This document shows, one piece after another, positions 1 to 9,435 of a stretch of 64,000 nt of DNA. A program made the translations under genes and the position numbers. The first letter of the stretch is position 1. Each line of letters opens with the position of its first letter. The notes beneath the pieces were generated by a model, which did no database searches, was not told the origin of the DNA, and saw nothing but the letters and a program-made list of their open reading frames with translations. The stretch comes from JBBDSH01 sp040905045 (lineage in GTDB: Bacteria; Pseudomonadota; Gammaproteobacteria; Eutrophobiales; Eutrophobiaceae): positions 1 to 64,000 of the forward strand of contig JBBDSH010000050.1 of the NCBI GenBank assembly GCA_040905045.1, read 5' to 3'.

Positions 1-184
1 GGGACTACGACTTGAGTGAAGAGCAAGCCGGGCGCGCGAGAGCCAGCGAGCGCCGGGATAGCGCGAAACGGGAATAACAAATTGTACATGGGAACTTGAA
101 CAATAGATTCATTCCAAGGGTTTGATGTACCAAGTGAATCTCGTCCCGCTTCGCGCGCCCTCGTGCAATATGCGGGTTAAATCT

Positions 185-493
185 TCATTCGCTTCTCTGT
201 CTCAATTGCTCCAGTTCATTGAGCAAATCAATAATGACGGCGATACCGGGCAGGTTGATCTCAAGATCCCGCTGCAGGCGGGTGGCGATCTGTACGCGCT
301 TGAGCATATAGCCGTTGAAGCGCCAGTTCACCGGCCGGTCGCCACGCGGTTCGACGATACCCTCGGTCACCATCTCCACCACCTGATCACTCTCCAGATC
401 ACAGTAACGGCAGATCTGATGAAGACTGAGCTCCAGGTTTTCATCGAGAATGCTTACAGTCGTTACCGATACGGGCTCCTTCATCGCCGACAC
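185..493 (-). CDS. cbpM: Chaperone modulator CbpM
   Basis: A 102-aa MerR-like protein that in known systems binds the J-domain of CbpA and inhibits its co-chaperone activity. The sequence shows the helical layout of the family, with DLESDQVVEMVTEGIVEPRG followed by a WRF segment and a leucine-rich C-terminal helix (LLNELEQL). It starts one base after the cbpA stop, so the two are almost certainly co-transcribed, as in other proteobacteria. The 184 bases beyond it to the window edge show no convincing gene. Confidence 0.9.
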   Translation of the reverse strand: MSAMKEPVSVTTVSILDENLELSLHQICRYCDLESDQVVEMVTEGIVEPRGDRPVNWRFNGYMLKRVQIATRLQRDLEINLPGIAVIIDLLNELEQLRQRSE

Positions 494-494
494 C

Positions 495-1445
495 TCACTT
501 CTGCCGTGGGTTCATGGGCATGGCCTCGGCCATTTTCCGGTACAACTCCCGCTCCGCGTCGTTGCGCGGCTTCGGCACTATCACCTGCAGCACCGCGTAA
601 AGATCACCCGCGGGTTTGCCGGGCACGCCGCGACCGGACAGTTTCAATTTCTGCCCACCTTGGGAACCGGCCGGGATGGTCAGTTTCACATTGCCGCCGG
701 GTGTCTTCACGGTCACCTTCTCGCCCAGTGCCGCTTCCCAGGGCGTTACCGGAACGTCCACATAGATATCGCGACCCTTCAGGGTGTAATCGCGATGGGG
801 CTGGATATGAACTTCGATATAGAGATCGCCGGGTTCGTCCAGCCCCGGCTGACCCTGCCCGGCCAGGCGGATGCGCTGCCCTTCAATGACCCCGGCGGGA
901 ATGGTGACGTTCAGGGTTTTGGTTCGTTTTTGCAGACGGCCGTTTTTGTCCGGCTCCACCACATCGAAGGAGATGGTCCGCGTCGTACCCTTGAAGGCTT
1001 CCTCCAGGGTCAGTGTCAGGCGCGCATGTTCGTCGCTGCCGCGCTGCCGCGAACGCCGGCCCTGATAACCGCCGCCGAAGCCGCGATCGCCGAAGACGGA
1101 ATTGATGAACTCCTCGAAACCGGCCACGTCCTCCGGACTGATATCTTCGTACTGGTAATGTGTGCCGCCTCCGGGACCGCCTGCGCCGCCCGCTGCAGCG
1201 GCGCCTTGTTCCATGCCCGCCTTCCAGTGTTCGCCGAAGCGATCATAGGCCTGGCGCTTTTCCGGATCGCGCAGTACTTCGTAGGCTTCCTGCAGTTCCT
1301 TGAACCGATCCTCGGCGTCCGCCTCCTTGCTGACATCGGGATGGTATTTCCTGGCCAGACGCCGATAGGCCTTGCGGATGCTGTCCGCATCCGCATCGCG
1401 GTCGACACCCAGTATTTTGTAATAATCCTTGAACGCCATGGGCAA
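495..1445 (-). CDS. cbpA: Curved DNA-binding protein CbpA (DnaJ-class co-chaperone)
   Basis: A 316-aa DnaJ-type protein. The N-terminal J-domain (about residues 3-70) has the HPD motif in RKYHPDVS, which stimulates the DnaK ATPase. A Gly-rich linker follows (about 80-130), then the two beta-rich C-terminal client-binding domains. There is no CxxCxGxG zinc domain, which separates CbpA from DnaJ. The annotated start gives MPMAFKDYY; the usual family start MAFKDYY is two codons downstream and equally likely. It is followed directly by its modulator cbpM. Confidence 0.93.
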   Translation of the reverse strand: MPMAFKDYYKILGVDRDADADSIRKAYRRLARKYHPDVSKEADAEDRFKELQEAYEVLRDPEKRQAYDRFGEHWKAGMEQGAAAAGGAGGPGGGTHYQYEDISPEDVAGFEEFINSVFGDRGFGGGYQGRRSRQRGSDEHARLTLTLEEAFKGTTRTISFDVVEPDKNGRLQKRTKTLNVTIPAGVIEGQRIRLAGQGQPGLDEPGDLYIEVHIQPHRDYTLKGRDIYVDVPVTPWEAALGEKVTVKTPGGNVKLTIPAGSQGGQKLKLSGRGVPGKPAGDLYAVLQVIVPKPRNDAERELYRKMAEAMPMNPRQK

Positions 1446-1554
1446 TCCGTCAACTCATTGCACTTGTTAATAATCAGACCGGAAGTATCCCGAATCCTGA
1501 TCTATGCGGTCTTTTTCGCTGAATTCAAGTCAAAGCCACTTCTAAACAGGACAT

Positions 1555-1588
1555 AAAAAACGCGCCCCGAAAACCGGGACGCGTTTTT
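1555..1588 (-). terminator. Rho-independent terminator of hppA
   Basis: CGCGCCCCG and CCGGGACGCG form a stem with one mismatch. It is flanked by A6 on the plus strand (T6 in the hppA direction) and by T5 on the other side, so it could work both ways. It lies 25 bases past the hppA stop. Confidence 0.8.
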
Positions 1589-1612
1589 CAAAGCCTCAAT
1601 CTGCGACACCGG

Positions 1613-3634
1613 TCAGATCAAGGGTACTATCAACAGTGCCACGATGTTGATGATCTTGATCAAGGGATTGATGGCCGGGCCGGCTGTGTCCTTGTAGGGA
1701 TCGCCCACCGTATCGCCGGTGACCGCCGCCTTGTGGGCTTCCGATCCCTTGCCGCCGTGATTGCCGTCCTCGATGTACTTCTTGGCATTATCCCAGGCGC
1801 CGCCGCCCGCGGTCATGGAGATGGCCACGAACAGACCGGTGACAATGGTGCCCAGGAGCAGTCCGCCCAGCGCCTTGGGACCGAGGATGACACCGACAAG
1901 GATCGGCGCCAGAACCGGAAGCAGCGACGGGACAACCATTTCCTTGATGGCGGCCTTGGTCAGCAGATCCACGGCGCGGGAATAATCCGGCTTGGCGCTG
2001 CCGTCCATAATGCCCGGGATCTCCTTGAACTGGCGCCGCACCTCGCGCACCACGGAACCGGCGGCGCGGCCGACGGCCTCCATGGCCATGGAGGCGAACA
2101 GGAACGGGATCAGTCCGCCGATAAACAGGCCGATGATGACATTCGGATCCGAGAGCATGAACTCGATGTGCTGGTTCATGTGTTTTTCCAGCTCATGGGT
2201 GTAATCGGCGAACAGCACCAGCGCCGCCAGGCCGGCGGAACCGATGGCGTAACCCTTGGTCACCGCCTTGGTGGTGTTGCCCACGGCATCCAGGGGATCG
2301 GTGATGTTACGGATCTTCTCGTCCAGATTGGCCATCTCGGCAATGCCGCCGGCGTTGTCAGTGATGGGGCCGAAGGCGTCCAGGGCGACAATGATGCCGG
2401 TCATGGACAGCATGGACGTTGCGGCGATGCCGAGACCGTAGAGTCCGGCCAGTTCATAGGATCCCCAGATACTGGCACAGACGGCCAGCACCGGCAGGGC
2501 CGTGGATTTCATGGAAACGCCCAGACCGGCGATGATGTTGGTGGCATGGCCGGTCTCGGAAGCGGCCGCAATGTGTCTCACCGGGCCGTATTCCGTGCCC
2601 GTGTAATACTCGGTAATCCAGACCATTGCCGCCGTGAGTACCAGACCGATCAGCGCCGAAAAATAGACATTGATACTGGTAACTTCTGCCCCGCTGATTG
2701 TGACGGATTCCCCGAGGATCATCGTTGTAGCCGGATAGAAACCGATAATCGCCAGGACACCGGCCACGATCAGGCCCCGATACAGGGCGCCCATGATGCT
2801 GCCACCCTCGCCGGCGCGGACGAAAAAGGTACCGATAACCGAGGCGATGATGGAGACGCCGCCCAGCACCAATGGATAAATCACGGCCTCGTTGCCGCCG
2901 CCGGTATCCACCACCAGTATGCCCAGGAGCATGGTGGCGATGACCGTGACCGCGTAGGTTTCGAACAGGTCGGCGGCCATGCCGGCGCAATCACCGACGT
3001 TGTCGCCGACGTTGTCGGCGATGACCGCGGGATTACGCGGGTCGTCCTCGGGGATACCGGCCTCGACCTTGCCCACCAGGTCGGCGCCTACGTCGGCGCC
3101 CTTTGTGAAGATGCCGCCGCCGAGACGGGCGAAGATGGAGATGAGGGAGCCGCCGAAGCCCAGGCCCACCAACGGACCCAGATTTTCCGGGCTGCCGAGG
3201 ATGGCGTAATAGCCGGCCACACCCAAAAGGCCCAGGCCGACCACCAGCAGGCCGGTGATGGCGCCGCCGCGAAAGGCCACTTTCAGGGCCGCATTAATGC
3301 CGTCATTGGCGGCCTGCGCCGTACGCACATTGGCGCGCACGGAAATATGCATGCCGATATACCCGGCCAGACCGGAAAACACCGCGCCGATGAGAAAGCC
3401 GATGGCGGTCTTCCAGTCCAGGGCGAGGCCCAGGGCGATAAACAGTACCGCGCCGACAATGCTGATGGTGGTATATTGCCGGTTAAGGTAGGCCGAGGCG
3501 CCCTGCTGGATCGCGCCCGCGATCTCCTGCATGCGCTCGGTGCCCGCGGGCTGTGCCAGTACCCAACGTACCGACCAGGCGCCGTAGATAATCGCGAGAC
3601 CCCCGCATAATAAAGAAAAGGTTAATGCCGACAT
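1613..3634 (-). CDS. hppA: Membrane proton-translocating pyrophosphatase
   Basis: A 673-aa polytopic inner-membrane protein that hydrolyses PPi and pumps protons. The family signature DNVGDNVGDCAGMAADLFE, with its metal/PPi-binding aspartates, lies near residues 208-226, preceded by FTKGADVGADLVGKVE. A Lys follows GNTT (GNTTKAVTKGYAIGSA). This is the known marker of the K+-independent H+-pumping subfamily; K+-dependent enzymes have Ala there. It ends at a strong terminator. The next gene upstream, in the same direction, is a PPi-dependent phosphofructokinase, so the locus links PPi recycling to glycolysis. Confidence 0.96.
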   Translation of the reverse strand: MSALTFSLLCGGLAIIYGAWSVRWVLAQPAGTERMQEIAGAIQQGASAYLNRQYTTISIVGAVLFIALGLALDWKTAIGFLIGAVFSGLAGYIGMHISVRANVRTAQAANDGINAALKVAFRGGAITGLLVVGLGLLGVAGYYAILGSPENLGPLVGLGFGGSLISIFARLGGGIFTKGADVGADLVGKVEAGIPEDDPRNPAVIADNVGDNVGDCAGMAADLFETYAVTVIATMLLGILVVDTGGGNEAVIYPLVLGGVSIIASVIGTFFVRAGEGGSIMGALYRGLIVAGVLAIIGFYPATTMILGESVTISGAEVTSINVYFSALIGLVLTAAMVWITEYYTGTEYGPVRHIAAASETGHATNIIAGLGVSMKSTALPVLAVCASIWGSYELAGLYGLGIAATSMLSMTGIIVALDAFGPITDNAGGIAEMANLDEKIRNITDPLDAVGNTTKAVTKGYAIGSAGLAALVLFADYTHELEKHMNQHIEFMLSDPNVIIGLFIGGLIPFLFASMAMEAVGRAAGSVVREVRRQFKEIPGIMDGSAKPDYSRAVDLLTKAAIKEMVVPSLLPVLAPILVGVILGPKALGGLLLGTIVTGLFVAISMTAGGGAWDNAKKYIEDGNHGGKGSEAHKAAVTGDTVGDPYKDTAGPAINPLIKIINIVALLIVPLI

Positions 3635-3741
3635 GCTTCCCCTCCAGAGATGATGTTATTAATAAACTCCACGACTAAGCCGACTCAAACCGGCAACCGT
3701 AATACGGCCGAATTTCGGCTTAACAGACAGTGAAATAGCGA

Positions 3742-3767
3742 CAAAAAATAAGGGGCAGATGCGCCCC
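3742..3767 (-). terminator. Terminator after the PPi-phosphofructokinase gene
   Basis: On the minus strand GGGGC, a six-base loop and GCCCC are followed by TTATTTTTT. It lies about 36 bases past the stop of the phosphofructokinase gene and separates it from hppA. Confidence 0.75.
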
Positions 3768-3802
3768 CCGGATATCAAGACGCAAAGTTTACTCAGATCT
3801 GG

Positions 3803-5068
3803 TCAGAGTTCAAAGCGCGTCTTGAGTTTTTTTGGCACGGCTGCGTTTTTCAGGCGCACATAATCCGGCATGCCGTCACGGTAGGGCGGGTATTCCTCGC
3901 CCTGGATCAGGGGTACCAGATAGCGCCGGCAGGCATCGGTTATGCCGAAGCCGTCATCGCTGATAAACTCCCGCGGCATCATCTTTTCCACATTGGCCAC
4001 CTCCGAGAGCGGCGCCTTGCCCACTTCCCACTCGTAGGGGTCATCGGACTTGCGCACGATGGCGGGCATGACGGCGTTTTCACCGGCCAGGGCCATATCC
4101 ACCGCCGCCCTGCCCACGGCGTAGGCCTGTTCCACGTCGGTGGCGGAGGCGACGTGCCGGGCCGCCCGTTGCAGGTAATCGGCCACCGCCCAGTGGTATT
4201 TGTACCCCAGACTCTCCTTGACCATATTCGCCACCAGCGGCGCGGCCCCGCCCAACTGGGCATGGCCGAAGGCGTCCGTGGTGCCCTGTTCGGACAGGAA
4301 ACGGCCGTCCGGCCACTTTGCTCCCTCCGACACCACCACGGAGCAATAACCGTATTCCTCAACCTTTGCTCTGACCAAGGCGAGGAACCGCTCCTGGTCG
4401 AATTCCACCTCGGGAAAAAGGATGACAATGGGAATATCGTGGTCCGCGTCCGCCGCCAGTCCGCCGGCGGCGGCAATCCAGCCGGCATGGCGGCCCATGA
4501 CCTCGATGACGAAGACTTTTGTCGATGTCCTGGCCATGGACTGCACATCGAAGGAGGCCTCGCGGGTGGAGACGGCGATATACTTGGCCACCGATCCGAA
4601 ACCGGGGCAGGTGTCGGTGATGGGCAGATCGTTATCCACTGTCTTCGGGATATGGATGGCCTGAATGGGATAACCCAGGCTCTCGGACAACTGCGACACC
4701 TTGTGGCAGGTGTCGGCGGAATCGCCGCCGCCGTTGTAGAAGAAATAGCCGATATTGTGCGCCCTGAACACCTCGATGAGCCGCTCGTACTGGGCGCGGT
4801 TTTCCTCCAGCCCCCTGAGCTTGTAGCGGCAGGAGCCGAAGGCCCCCGAGGGCGTGTGCCGCAGGGCGGCGATGTCGGCGTCGGATTCCTGCCCGGTGTC
4901 GATGAGATCCTCCGTCAGGGCACCGATGATGCCGTCACGACCGGCGTAGACCTTGCCGATACGATCGCGGTTTTCCCGCGCCGCCTGGATGACGCCGCAG
5001 GCCGAGGCATTGATCACCGCGGTAACGCCGCCTGATTGGGCGTAAAATACATTCTTAACGTCCCCCAT
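3803..5068 (-). CDS. pfp: Pyrophosphate-dependent 6-phosphofructokinase
   Basis: A 421-aa phosphofructokinase that reversibly phosphorylates fructose 6-phosphate with PPi. The N-terminal QSGGVTAVIN loop, the FFYNGGGDSADT segment and PKTVDNDLPITDTCPGFGS are visible. The Lys in PKTVDNDL is the residue typical of PPi-type rather than ATP-type enzymes. EVMGRHAGWIA is the sugar-phosphate-binding motif. The gene sits upstream of the proton-pumping pyrophosphatase in the same direction but behind its own terminator. Identity as a PPi enzyme rests on motifs, not on assay. Confidence 0.92.
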   Translation of the reverse strand: MGDVKNVFYAQSGGVTAVINASACGVIQAARENRDRIGKVYAGRDGIIGALTEDLIDTGQESDADIAALRHTPSGAFGSCRYKLRGLEENRAQYERLIEVFRAHNIGYFFYNGGGDSADTCHKVSQLSESLGYPIQAIHIPKTVDNDLPITDTCPGFGSVAKYIAVSTREASFDVQSMARTSTKVFVIEVMGRHAGWIAAAGGLAADADHDIPIVILFPEVEFDQERFLALVRAKVEEYGYCSVVVSEGAKWPDGRFLSEQGTTDAFGHAQLGGAAPLVANMVKESLGYKYHWAVADYLQRAARHVASATDVEQAYAVGRAAVDMALAGENAVMPAIVRKSDDPYEWEVGKAPLSEVANVEKMMPREFISDDGFGITDACRRYLVPLIQGEEYPPYRDGMPDYVRLKNAAVPKKLKTRFEL

Positions 5069-5252
5069 ATCCGAATCTCCTCTATCCGCCGGTTATGCCT
5101 GTAAAGTGGATTGTATAAAAAAGACCCGTGGAATCCTGCAGGGAATCCATGGGCGACCGGTATCTTGTGATAAAATTACCGCCGTGCGTCCGGCTCAGCA
5201 ATACCCCGTACACTTAAAGGAACCCGGCCGAATCTGAGTAATCAATAGAACT

Positions 5253-6734
5253 ATGAAGGCCCGGATACCATTTGTGAAGAACGCAATCAAACGCATCTCT
5301 CTGTTTCTGTTCTTCTCCGTCAGCTGCAGCGCCCAGGTTACCAGCCTGGATCTGCCCGATATCGGCGACTCGACGGGGACCATCCTGAGCCCGGAGTTCG
5401 AACGTCGGCTGGGACAGGCGTTTCTCAACCAGATCCGCCGCCAGGTGGATATCATCTCCGATCCGGAAGTGGAAGCCTACATCCGCTCCATCGGTTATCG
5501 CCTGGTCTCGCACAGTGACAATAATACCCAGTCTTTTACCTTCTTTGTCATCAATGACCCCATGATCAACGCCTTCGCGGCGCCGGGCGGCATCATCGGC
5601 ATCAACAGCGGCACCATTATCAATACCGAATCGGAGAGCGAACTGGCCGGCGTCGTCGCCCATGAAATCGCGCACGTGACACAGAAGCACATGGCACGCT
5701 CTGTGGAGATGCAGCAGCAGATGAGCATACCGCTCATGGCCGCCATGCTCGGGGCGATCCTGATCGCCACCCAGAACCCGGAGGCCGGGCAGGCCGCCAT
5801 TGCCGCGGTCCAGGGCGGAGCCCTGCAGGCGCAAATCAACTTCACCCGTAACAATGAAATGGAAGCGGATCGCGTCGGCATGCAGCTGCTGGCCCGTTCC
5901 GGCCTCAACCCGCGCGGCATGCCCAGCTTCTTTGAAAAGCTGCACCGCAATTCCCGTTATGCGGGCAACGCGCCGGAATTCCTGCGCACCCATCCCCTGG
6001 CCAACAATCGCATCGCTGATACAAGATCACGCGCGGAAAACTATCCCGCCGATCACAGTTACGAAGAAAGCCGCCTGTACGAGTATGTGCGGGCCAAGCT
6101 CATCGTCATGAATCACAAGAATGCCGCCGACGCCGTCGAACACTTCGAGGATCAGCTGCGGAGCGACAAGATAAAGGACAATCTGAGTGTTCTCCGCTAC
6201 GGCGCGGCCCAGGCCCATATGGAAGCGGGAAACTTCGCCCGGGCCCGGCAATACCTGGACGCCCTGCTGGAACGGGAGCCGGAGAACACCTCGTTTTTGC
6301 TGGCGCGTGCCGATCTGGAAGCCCGACAGGGTAACTACAACCGCGCGATCGAACTCTATGAAAAGATGGAACGGCTGTATCCCGATTACCGGCCGCTGGT
6401 GTTTTCCTACGCCGAAACACTGCTTAACGCCAGGAAGCCGGAAAGGGCGCGTGAATTGCTGAAGAGTTACGGCAAGTTCAATGACCCGGACCTGAGATAT
6501 TATAACTACCTGGCCCGGGCCGAGGCGGAAGCCGGCAATCCCGTTGAATCGGCCATTGCCAATGCCGAATACTATTACCTCACCGGAGAAACACGCGTGG
6601 CCATGGAACAGCTTCGCTATATCCTCCGGCAACCGCCGAAACCGGACTACTATCAGGAAGAACGCATTCGCGCCCGGCTCGCCTTTCTGGAACAGGAACT
6701 CCAGATCAGTAAGGATATGAACCTTGTTAAATGA
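5253..6734 (+). CDS. bepA: Periplasmic M48 metalloprotease with TPR domain (BepA-like)
   Basis: A 493-aa secreted protein of the BepA/YfgC family, which matures or degrades outer-membrane assembly substrates such as LptD. It has an N-terminal signal sequence (about 1-28, FLFFSVSCSAQ). The zinc-binding HEIAH motif of the M48 domain lies near residue 140, and a downstream EMEADRVGMQLL helix supplies the third zinc ligand. From about residue 290 the chain is TPR-like (AAQAHMEAGNFARARQYLDALLER, ARADLEARQGNYNRAIELYEK). Length and domain order match the family. Confidence 0.92.
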   Translation: MKARIPFVKNAIKRISLFLFFSVSCSAQVTSLDLPDIGDSTGTILSPEFERRLGQAFLNQIRRQVDIISDPEVEAYIRSIGYRLVSHSDNNTQSFTFFVINDPMINAFAAPGGIIGINSGTIINTESESELAGVVAHEIAHVTQKHMARSVEMQQQMSIPLMAAMLGAILIATQNPEAGQAAIAAVQGGALQAQINFTRNNEMEADRVGMQLLARSGLNPRGMPSFFEKLHRNSRYAGNAPEFLRTHPLANNRIADTRSRAENYPADHSYEESRLYEYVRAKLIVMNHKNAADAVEHFEDQLRSDKIKDNLSVLRYGAAQAHMEAGNFARARQYLDALLEREPENTSFLLARADLEARQGNYNRAIELYEKMERLYPDYRPLVFSYAETLLNARKPERARELLKSYGKFNDPDLRYYNYLARAEAEAGNPVESAIANAEYYYLTGETRVAMEQLRYILRQPPKPDYYQEERIRARLAFLEQELQISKDMNLVK

Positions 6735-6765
6735 CAGTTACAAGTTATAAGTTACAAGTAATAAG
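6733..6765 (+). repeat. Low-complexity ACAAGTTATAAGT-type repeat
   Basis: Degenerate tandem ACAAGT/ATAAGT units directly after the bepA stop. The same units occur at 15764-15797 and, inverted, at 16676-16703. Confidence 0.7.
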
Positions 6766-6950
6766 TCGATAGCCCGATCAGCCGGTAGCGCGGCGGAATC
6801 CGGGAAATACCTCCAAGTAACTGGGTTCCGGCTCCTAACCAAACATCAACCACTCCGTTATAATCACAGGCCGATAATAAAACCCGGAGCGGCACTATTC
6901 ACATTATTATCTTCATCGGCCTGTTACTCGCCGTCCTGTTCGCCGGTTCG

Positions 6951-7796
6951 GTGCTGGCCTATCCGGTAAGCTTGTTAACGGGCCTTGATGAAAGTACCAC
7001 GTTCAATGACATCGCCATCCGGGCCACGCAGGTTATCGGACTGCTGTTCGCCCTTGCCTATCTGTGGTTCGTCTGCCCGCTGTCACGGCAAACCCTGGGC
7101 TGGCGGACCCGCGCCGGCAACGGTCCCCTGACACTGGCGCTGGGATTCATCGCCGGAATCCTCATTGTCTCGGCCCTGGCCGCGTCCCTGTACCTGCTGG
7201 ATATTCATGCCGTCATTCCCGGCCGGGATTACAGCGCCGCGGCTATCGCGCTCTTGATCCTCAAGGCGCTCATCACCGGTTTCGCCGTTGCCGTATTCGA
7301 GGAAACATTATTCCGCGGCGCGCTGCTGGGCGGCCTCCTGCAGCGCACCCGCCACGTCGCGGCGGCGGTCGTCACTGTCAGTGCCGCCTACGCCGCGGTG
7401 CACTTCCTCGATTATCCGCCGTTGGCCGCCGGGGAACCCGCGGGCTGGCTGACCGGCCCCGCCAGATTTGCGGACGTCATTGCCGGCATGTTCAAGCCGG
7501 AGACCCTGGATGCCTTCCTGGCACTGTTTACACTGGGTGTTCTTCTGGGGATGATGCGTGTACGCAACGGCAATATAATCCTGTGCATCGGATTACACGC
7601 TGGCGTAGTGGCAATGATCAAAATCAGCCGCTATTTCCTCGCTTACCGGGAAGGATCGGATTTTGATTTTCTGGTGAGTATGCACGATCACAGAATCGGG
7701 TATCTCGCATTCCTGTGGCTGGGTATCGCAACTCTGGTTTACTATATTTCCGGAACAATGAAACAATCAACGAACGGGACTCATTCACCGACATGA
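6951..7796 (+). CDS. CPBP-family intramembrane glutamic protease
   Basis: A 281-aa polytopic membrane protein of the CPBP (CAAX protease / bacteriocin-processing) family. The catalytic EExxxR motif is visible as FEETLFRGALLGG, with the histidines HFLDYP and LHAGVVAM in later segments. The start is uncertain. GTG at 6951 is the first standard start, but the hydrophobic reading continues upstream without a stop. A Shine-Dalgarno-like CGGAGC at 6885-6890 would suit an ATT at 6897 or 6903, which would add a natural N-terminal membrane segment. The 3' end overlaps the following lipoprotein gene (ATGA). The substrate is unknown. Confidence 0.85.
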   Translation: MLAYPVSLLTGLDESTTFNDIAIRATQVIGLLFALAYLWFVCPLSRQTLGWRTRAGNGPLTLALGFIAGILIVSALAASLYLLDIHAVIPGRDYSAAAIALLILKALITGFAVAVFEETLFRGALLGGLLQRTRHVAAAVVTVSAAYAAVHFLDYPPLAAGEPAGWLTGPARFADVIAGMFKPETLDAFLALFTLGVLLGMMRVRNGNIILCIGLHAGVVAMIKISRYFLAYREGSDFDFLVSMHDHRIGYLAFLWLGIATLVYYISGTMKQSTNGTHSPT

Positions 7797-8482
7797 ACCA
7801 CTCCAGGGTATACTTTTTTCTGTTGTTGATAACCTGGCTGGTTGCCGGCTGTAATCAAACCGGTGACAACAGTTACTTCCCGCTTTCGGACGGCCTGTCC
7901 TGGGAATACCGCATTGACTTCCGAATCAAGGAAGAACCGAAAACCCAGAAACTGATTTTTTCAACCCGGCCTCCCATTGATCTGGACGGACAACGTTATC
8001 ATTCCAGGGTCAGTCTCAGCGGCCCCCGTTATTTCTATCAGGAAACCGACGATGGCATCGTCCACGTGGATCCGGTCAGCGGCGATCGTTCCACAGTGCT
8101 TGCCTATCCGATTAAAGAACGGCAAAGCTGGCAAAAAACCTCCCGCATCCGCATCCTGGAAGTCTCCGGCGCGTTCACGCCGACGTTCAAAGCCAGGATC
8201 GCGCAACCTATCACCATGGATTATGTCATCGAGGCCACCGGCGAGACCGTCAATGTAACGGCGGGCGAATTCGAAAACTGTATACGGGTCCACGGCAAGG
8301 GCCGACTGTTCGCCGGCCGGACATTACAGGATTACATGGGAATCGACAGTATCTATATTGAACAGACGGAATGGTATGCGCCCGGGACCGGTCTTGTAAA
8401 AAAGGTACGTACCGAGTATACCGAGCCCAATGAATTCAAAAACACCTACAGCCGGGAACTGCTGGCCTTTGTCCGGAATTGA
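7793..8482 (+). CDS. Predicted lipoprotein, function unknown
   Basis: A 229-aa protein with a clear type II signal peptide: positively charged MNHSR, a hydrophobic core, and a lipobox LVAGC with the modified Cys near residue 18. The rest is beta-rich with no recognised catalytic motif (YFPLSDGLSWEYRIDF at its start resembles periplasmic lipid-anchored domains of unknown function). The start ATG overlaps the stop of the CPBP protease gene, suggesting coupled translation. Confidence 0.85.
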   Translation: MNHSRVYFFLLLITWLVAGCNQTGDNSYFPLSDGLSWEYRIDFRIKEEPKTQKLIFSTRPPIDLDGQRYHSRVSLSGPRYFYQETDDGIVHVDPVSGDRSTVLAYPIKERQSWQKTSRIRILEVSGAFTPTFKARIAQPITMDYVIEATGETVNVTAGEFENCIRVHGKGRLFAGRTLQDYMGIDSIYIEQTEWYAPGTGLVKKVRTEYTEPNEFKNTYSRELLAFVRN

Positions 8483-8512
8483 ATCGATGTTTCGAGTGAT
8501 TGATCAATAAAT

Positions 8513-9109
8513 ATGTCGCAAGAAATAGTCACACTGCTGAAACTGCTGCTGATCGTCGCCGTCGGTATCGGCCTTTATATGCTCTCCCGCCGCGGCCTGC
8601 AATCTCTGAACAAGCGCGAGTTGCTCTCGCTCATGGCGACCACGATCTATACGAGCCTCGTCAAATGGCTGCTGATCATCGTCGTGGTGTTGACGGGGCT
8701 GAACACCCTGGGCATTTCAGTCATCTCCATCTGGGCCAGCCTGTCCGCAGTCCTCATGCTGGTCGCCATCGGCTTCGTGGCGGTGTGGAGTATCCTCAGC
8801 AATGTCTCCGCCGCCCTGCTGCTGGTGATCTCCGCGCCGTTCCGCATCGGTGACGAGATCGAAATCCTGGAGCCAACGACACAGGACCCGGAAAAACCCG
8901 GCCTGCGTGGACGCATCAAGGACATCTCCTTCTTCTACACCACCATGGAACAAGCCGGTGAAGATGAACAGCCCCGGCTGGTACGTGTGCCCAACAACCT
9001 GTTTTTCCAGAAAGCCGTACGTTGCTGGCAGGGAGAAAACACCAAGGGATTGAAACAGGCGCTGTTTAGTTCCGCGAGTGAAAAGGATAAAGTTGAATCC
9101 GCGCTTTGA
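8513..9109 (+). CDS. MscS-family mechanosensitive channel, short form
   Basis: A 198-aa inner-membrane protein. Hydrophobic segments occupy about residues 6-25, 45-65 and 72-105. The last contains the pore-helix-like WSILSNVSAALLLVISAPFRIGDEIEI, typical of MscS, followed by the short beta domain. The family member expected here gates an ion-conducting pore when turgor rises. At under 200 residues it lacks most of the C-terminal vestibule of E. coli MscS (286 aa), so gating may differ. Confidence 0.85.
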   Translation: MSQEIVTLLKLLLIVAVGIGLYMLSRRGLQSLNKRELLSLMATTIYTSLVKWLLIIVVVLTGLNTLGISVISIWASLSAVLMLVAIGFVAVWSILSNVSAALLLVISAPFRIGDEIEILEPTTQDPEKPGLRGRIKDISFFYTTMEQAGEDEQPRLVRVPNNLFFQKAVRCWQGENTKGLKQALFSSASEKDKVESAL

Positions 9110-9211
9110 TTTCAGATGCTAATTTTTCATTAACCCATGAGGTTGCCGCGTGAGGTTCGGCGCCTGGAGAGAGTGAAAGGATTTCGGTATCTATGACAGG
9201 GTATACTGGGT

Positions 9212-9409
9212 CTATGCAATAGCCTGCCACAACATTCCGATCATTCCCAGCATACCAATCGAGAATACCAGATTGAAACCGACCATCCATTTCAACAGCA
9301 ACAAATCGGTTTTTACGGTTTCTATATCATCCTTGTAATCTGCAACCGTACTGGCAGCGGCCTGGCCTTGGCGTCACTGCTGCCGGACTCTTTGAGGGCG
9401 TCGTAATGT
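9212..9409 (-). pseudogene. Remnant of a DUF1640-type coiled-coil membrane protein
   Basis: The minus strand encodes HYDALKESGSSDAKAR in one frame and then, in another, a stretch ending DLLLLKWMVGFNLVFSIGMLGMIGMLWQ and a TAG stop at 9212-9214. The arrangement of a short acidic helix and a C-terminal membrane segment resembles DUF1640 proteins. There is no start codon, and the two parts are out of frame. It lies right behind cfa and may have been cut when cfa was inserted. The rest of the 9110-9435 gap shows nothing else. Confidence 0.55.
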
Positions 9410-9435
9410 TCTGAGCCGGGGTGCCGCGGCGACGA

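Noticed and set aside
1733..3610. A 625-codon plus-strand open frame opposite hppA
   Set aside because: It is antisense to a well-supported pyrophosphatase, has low-complexity His/Gln/Asp/Gly composition from GC-rich codon shadows, and resembles no family.
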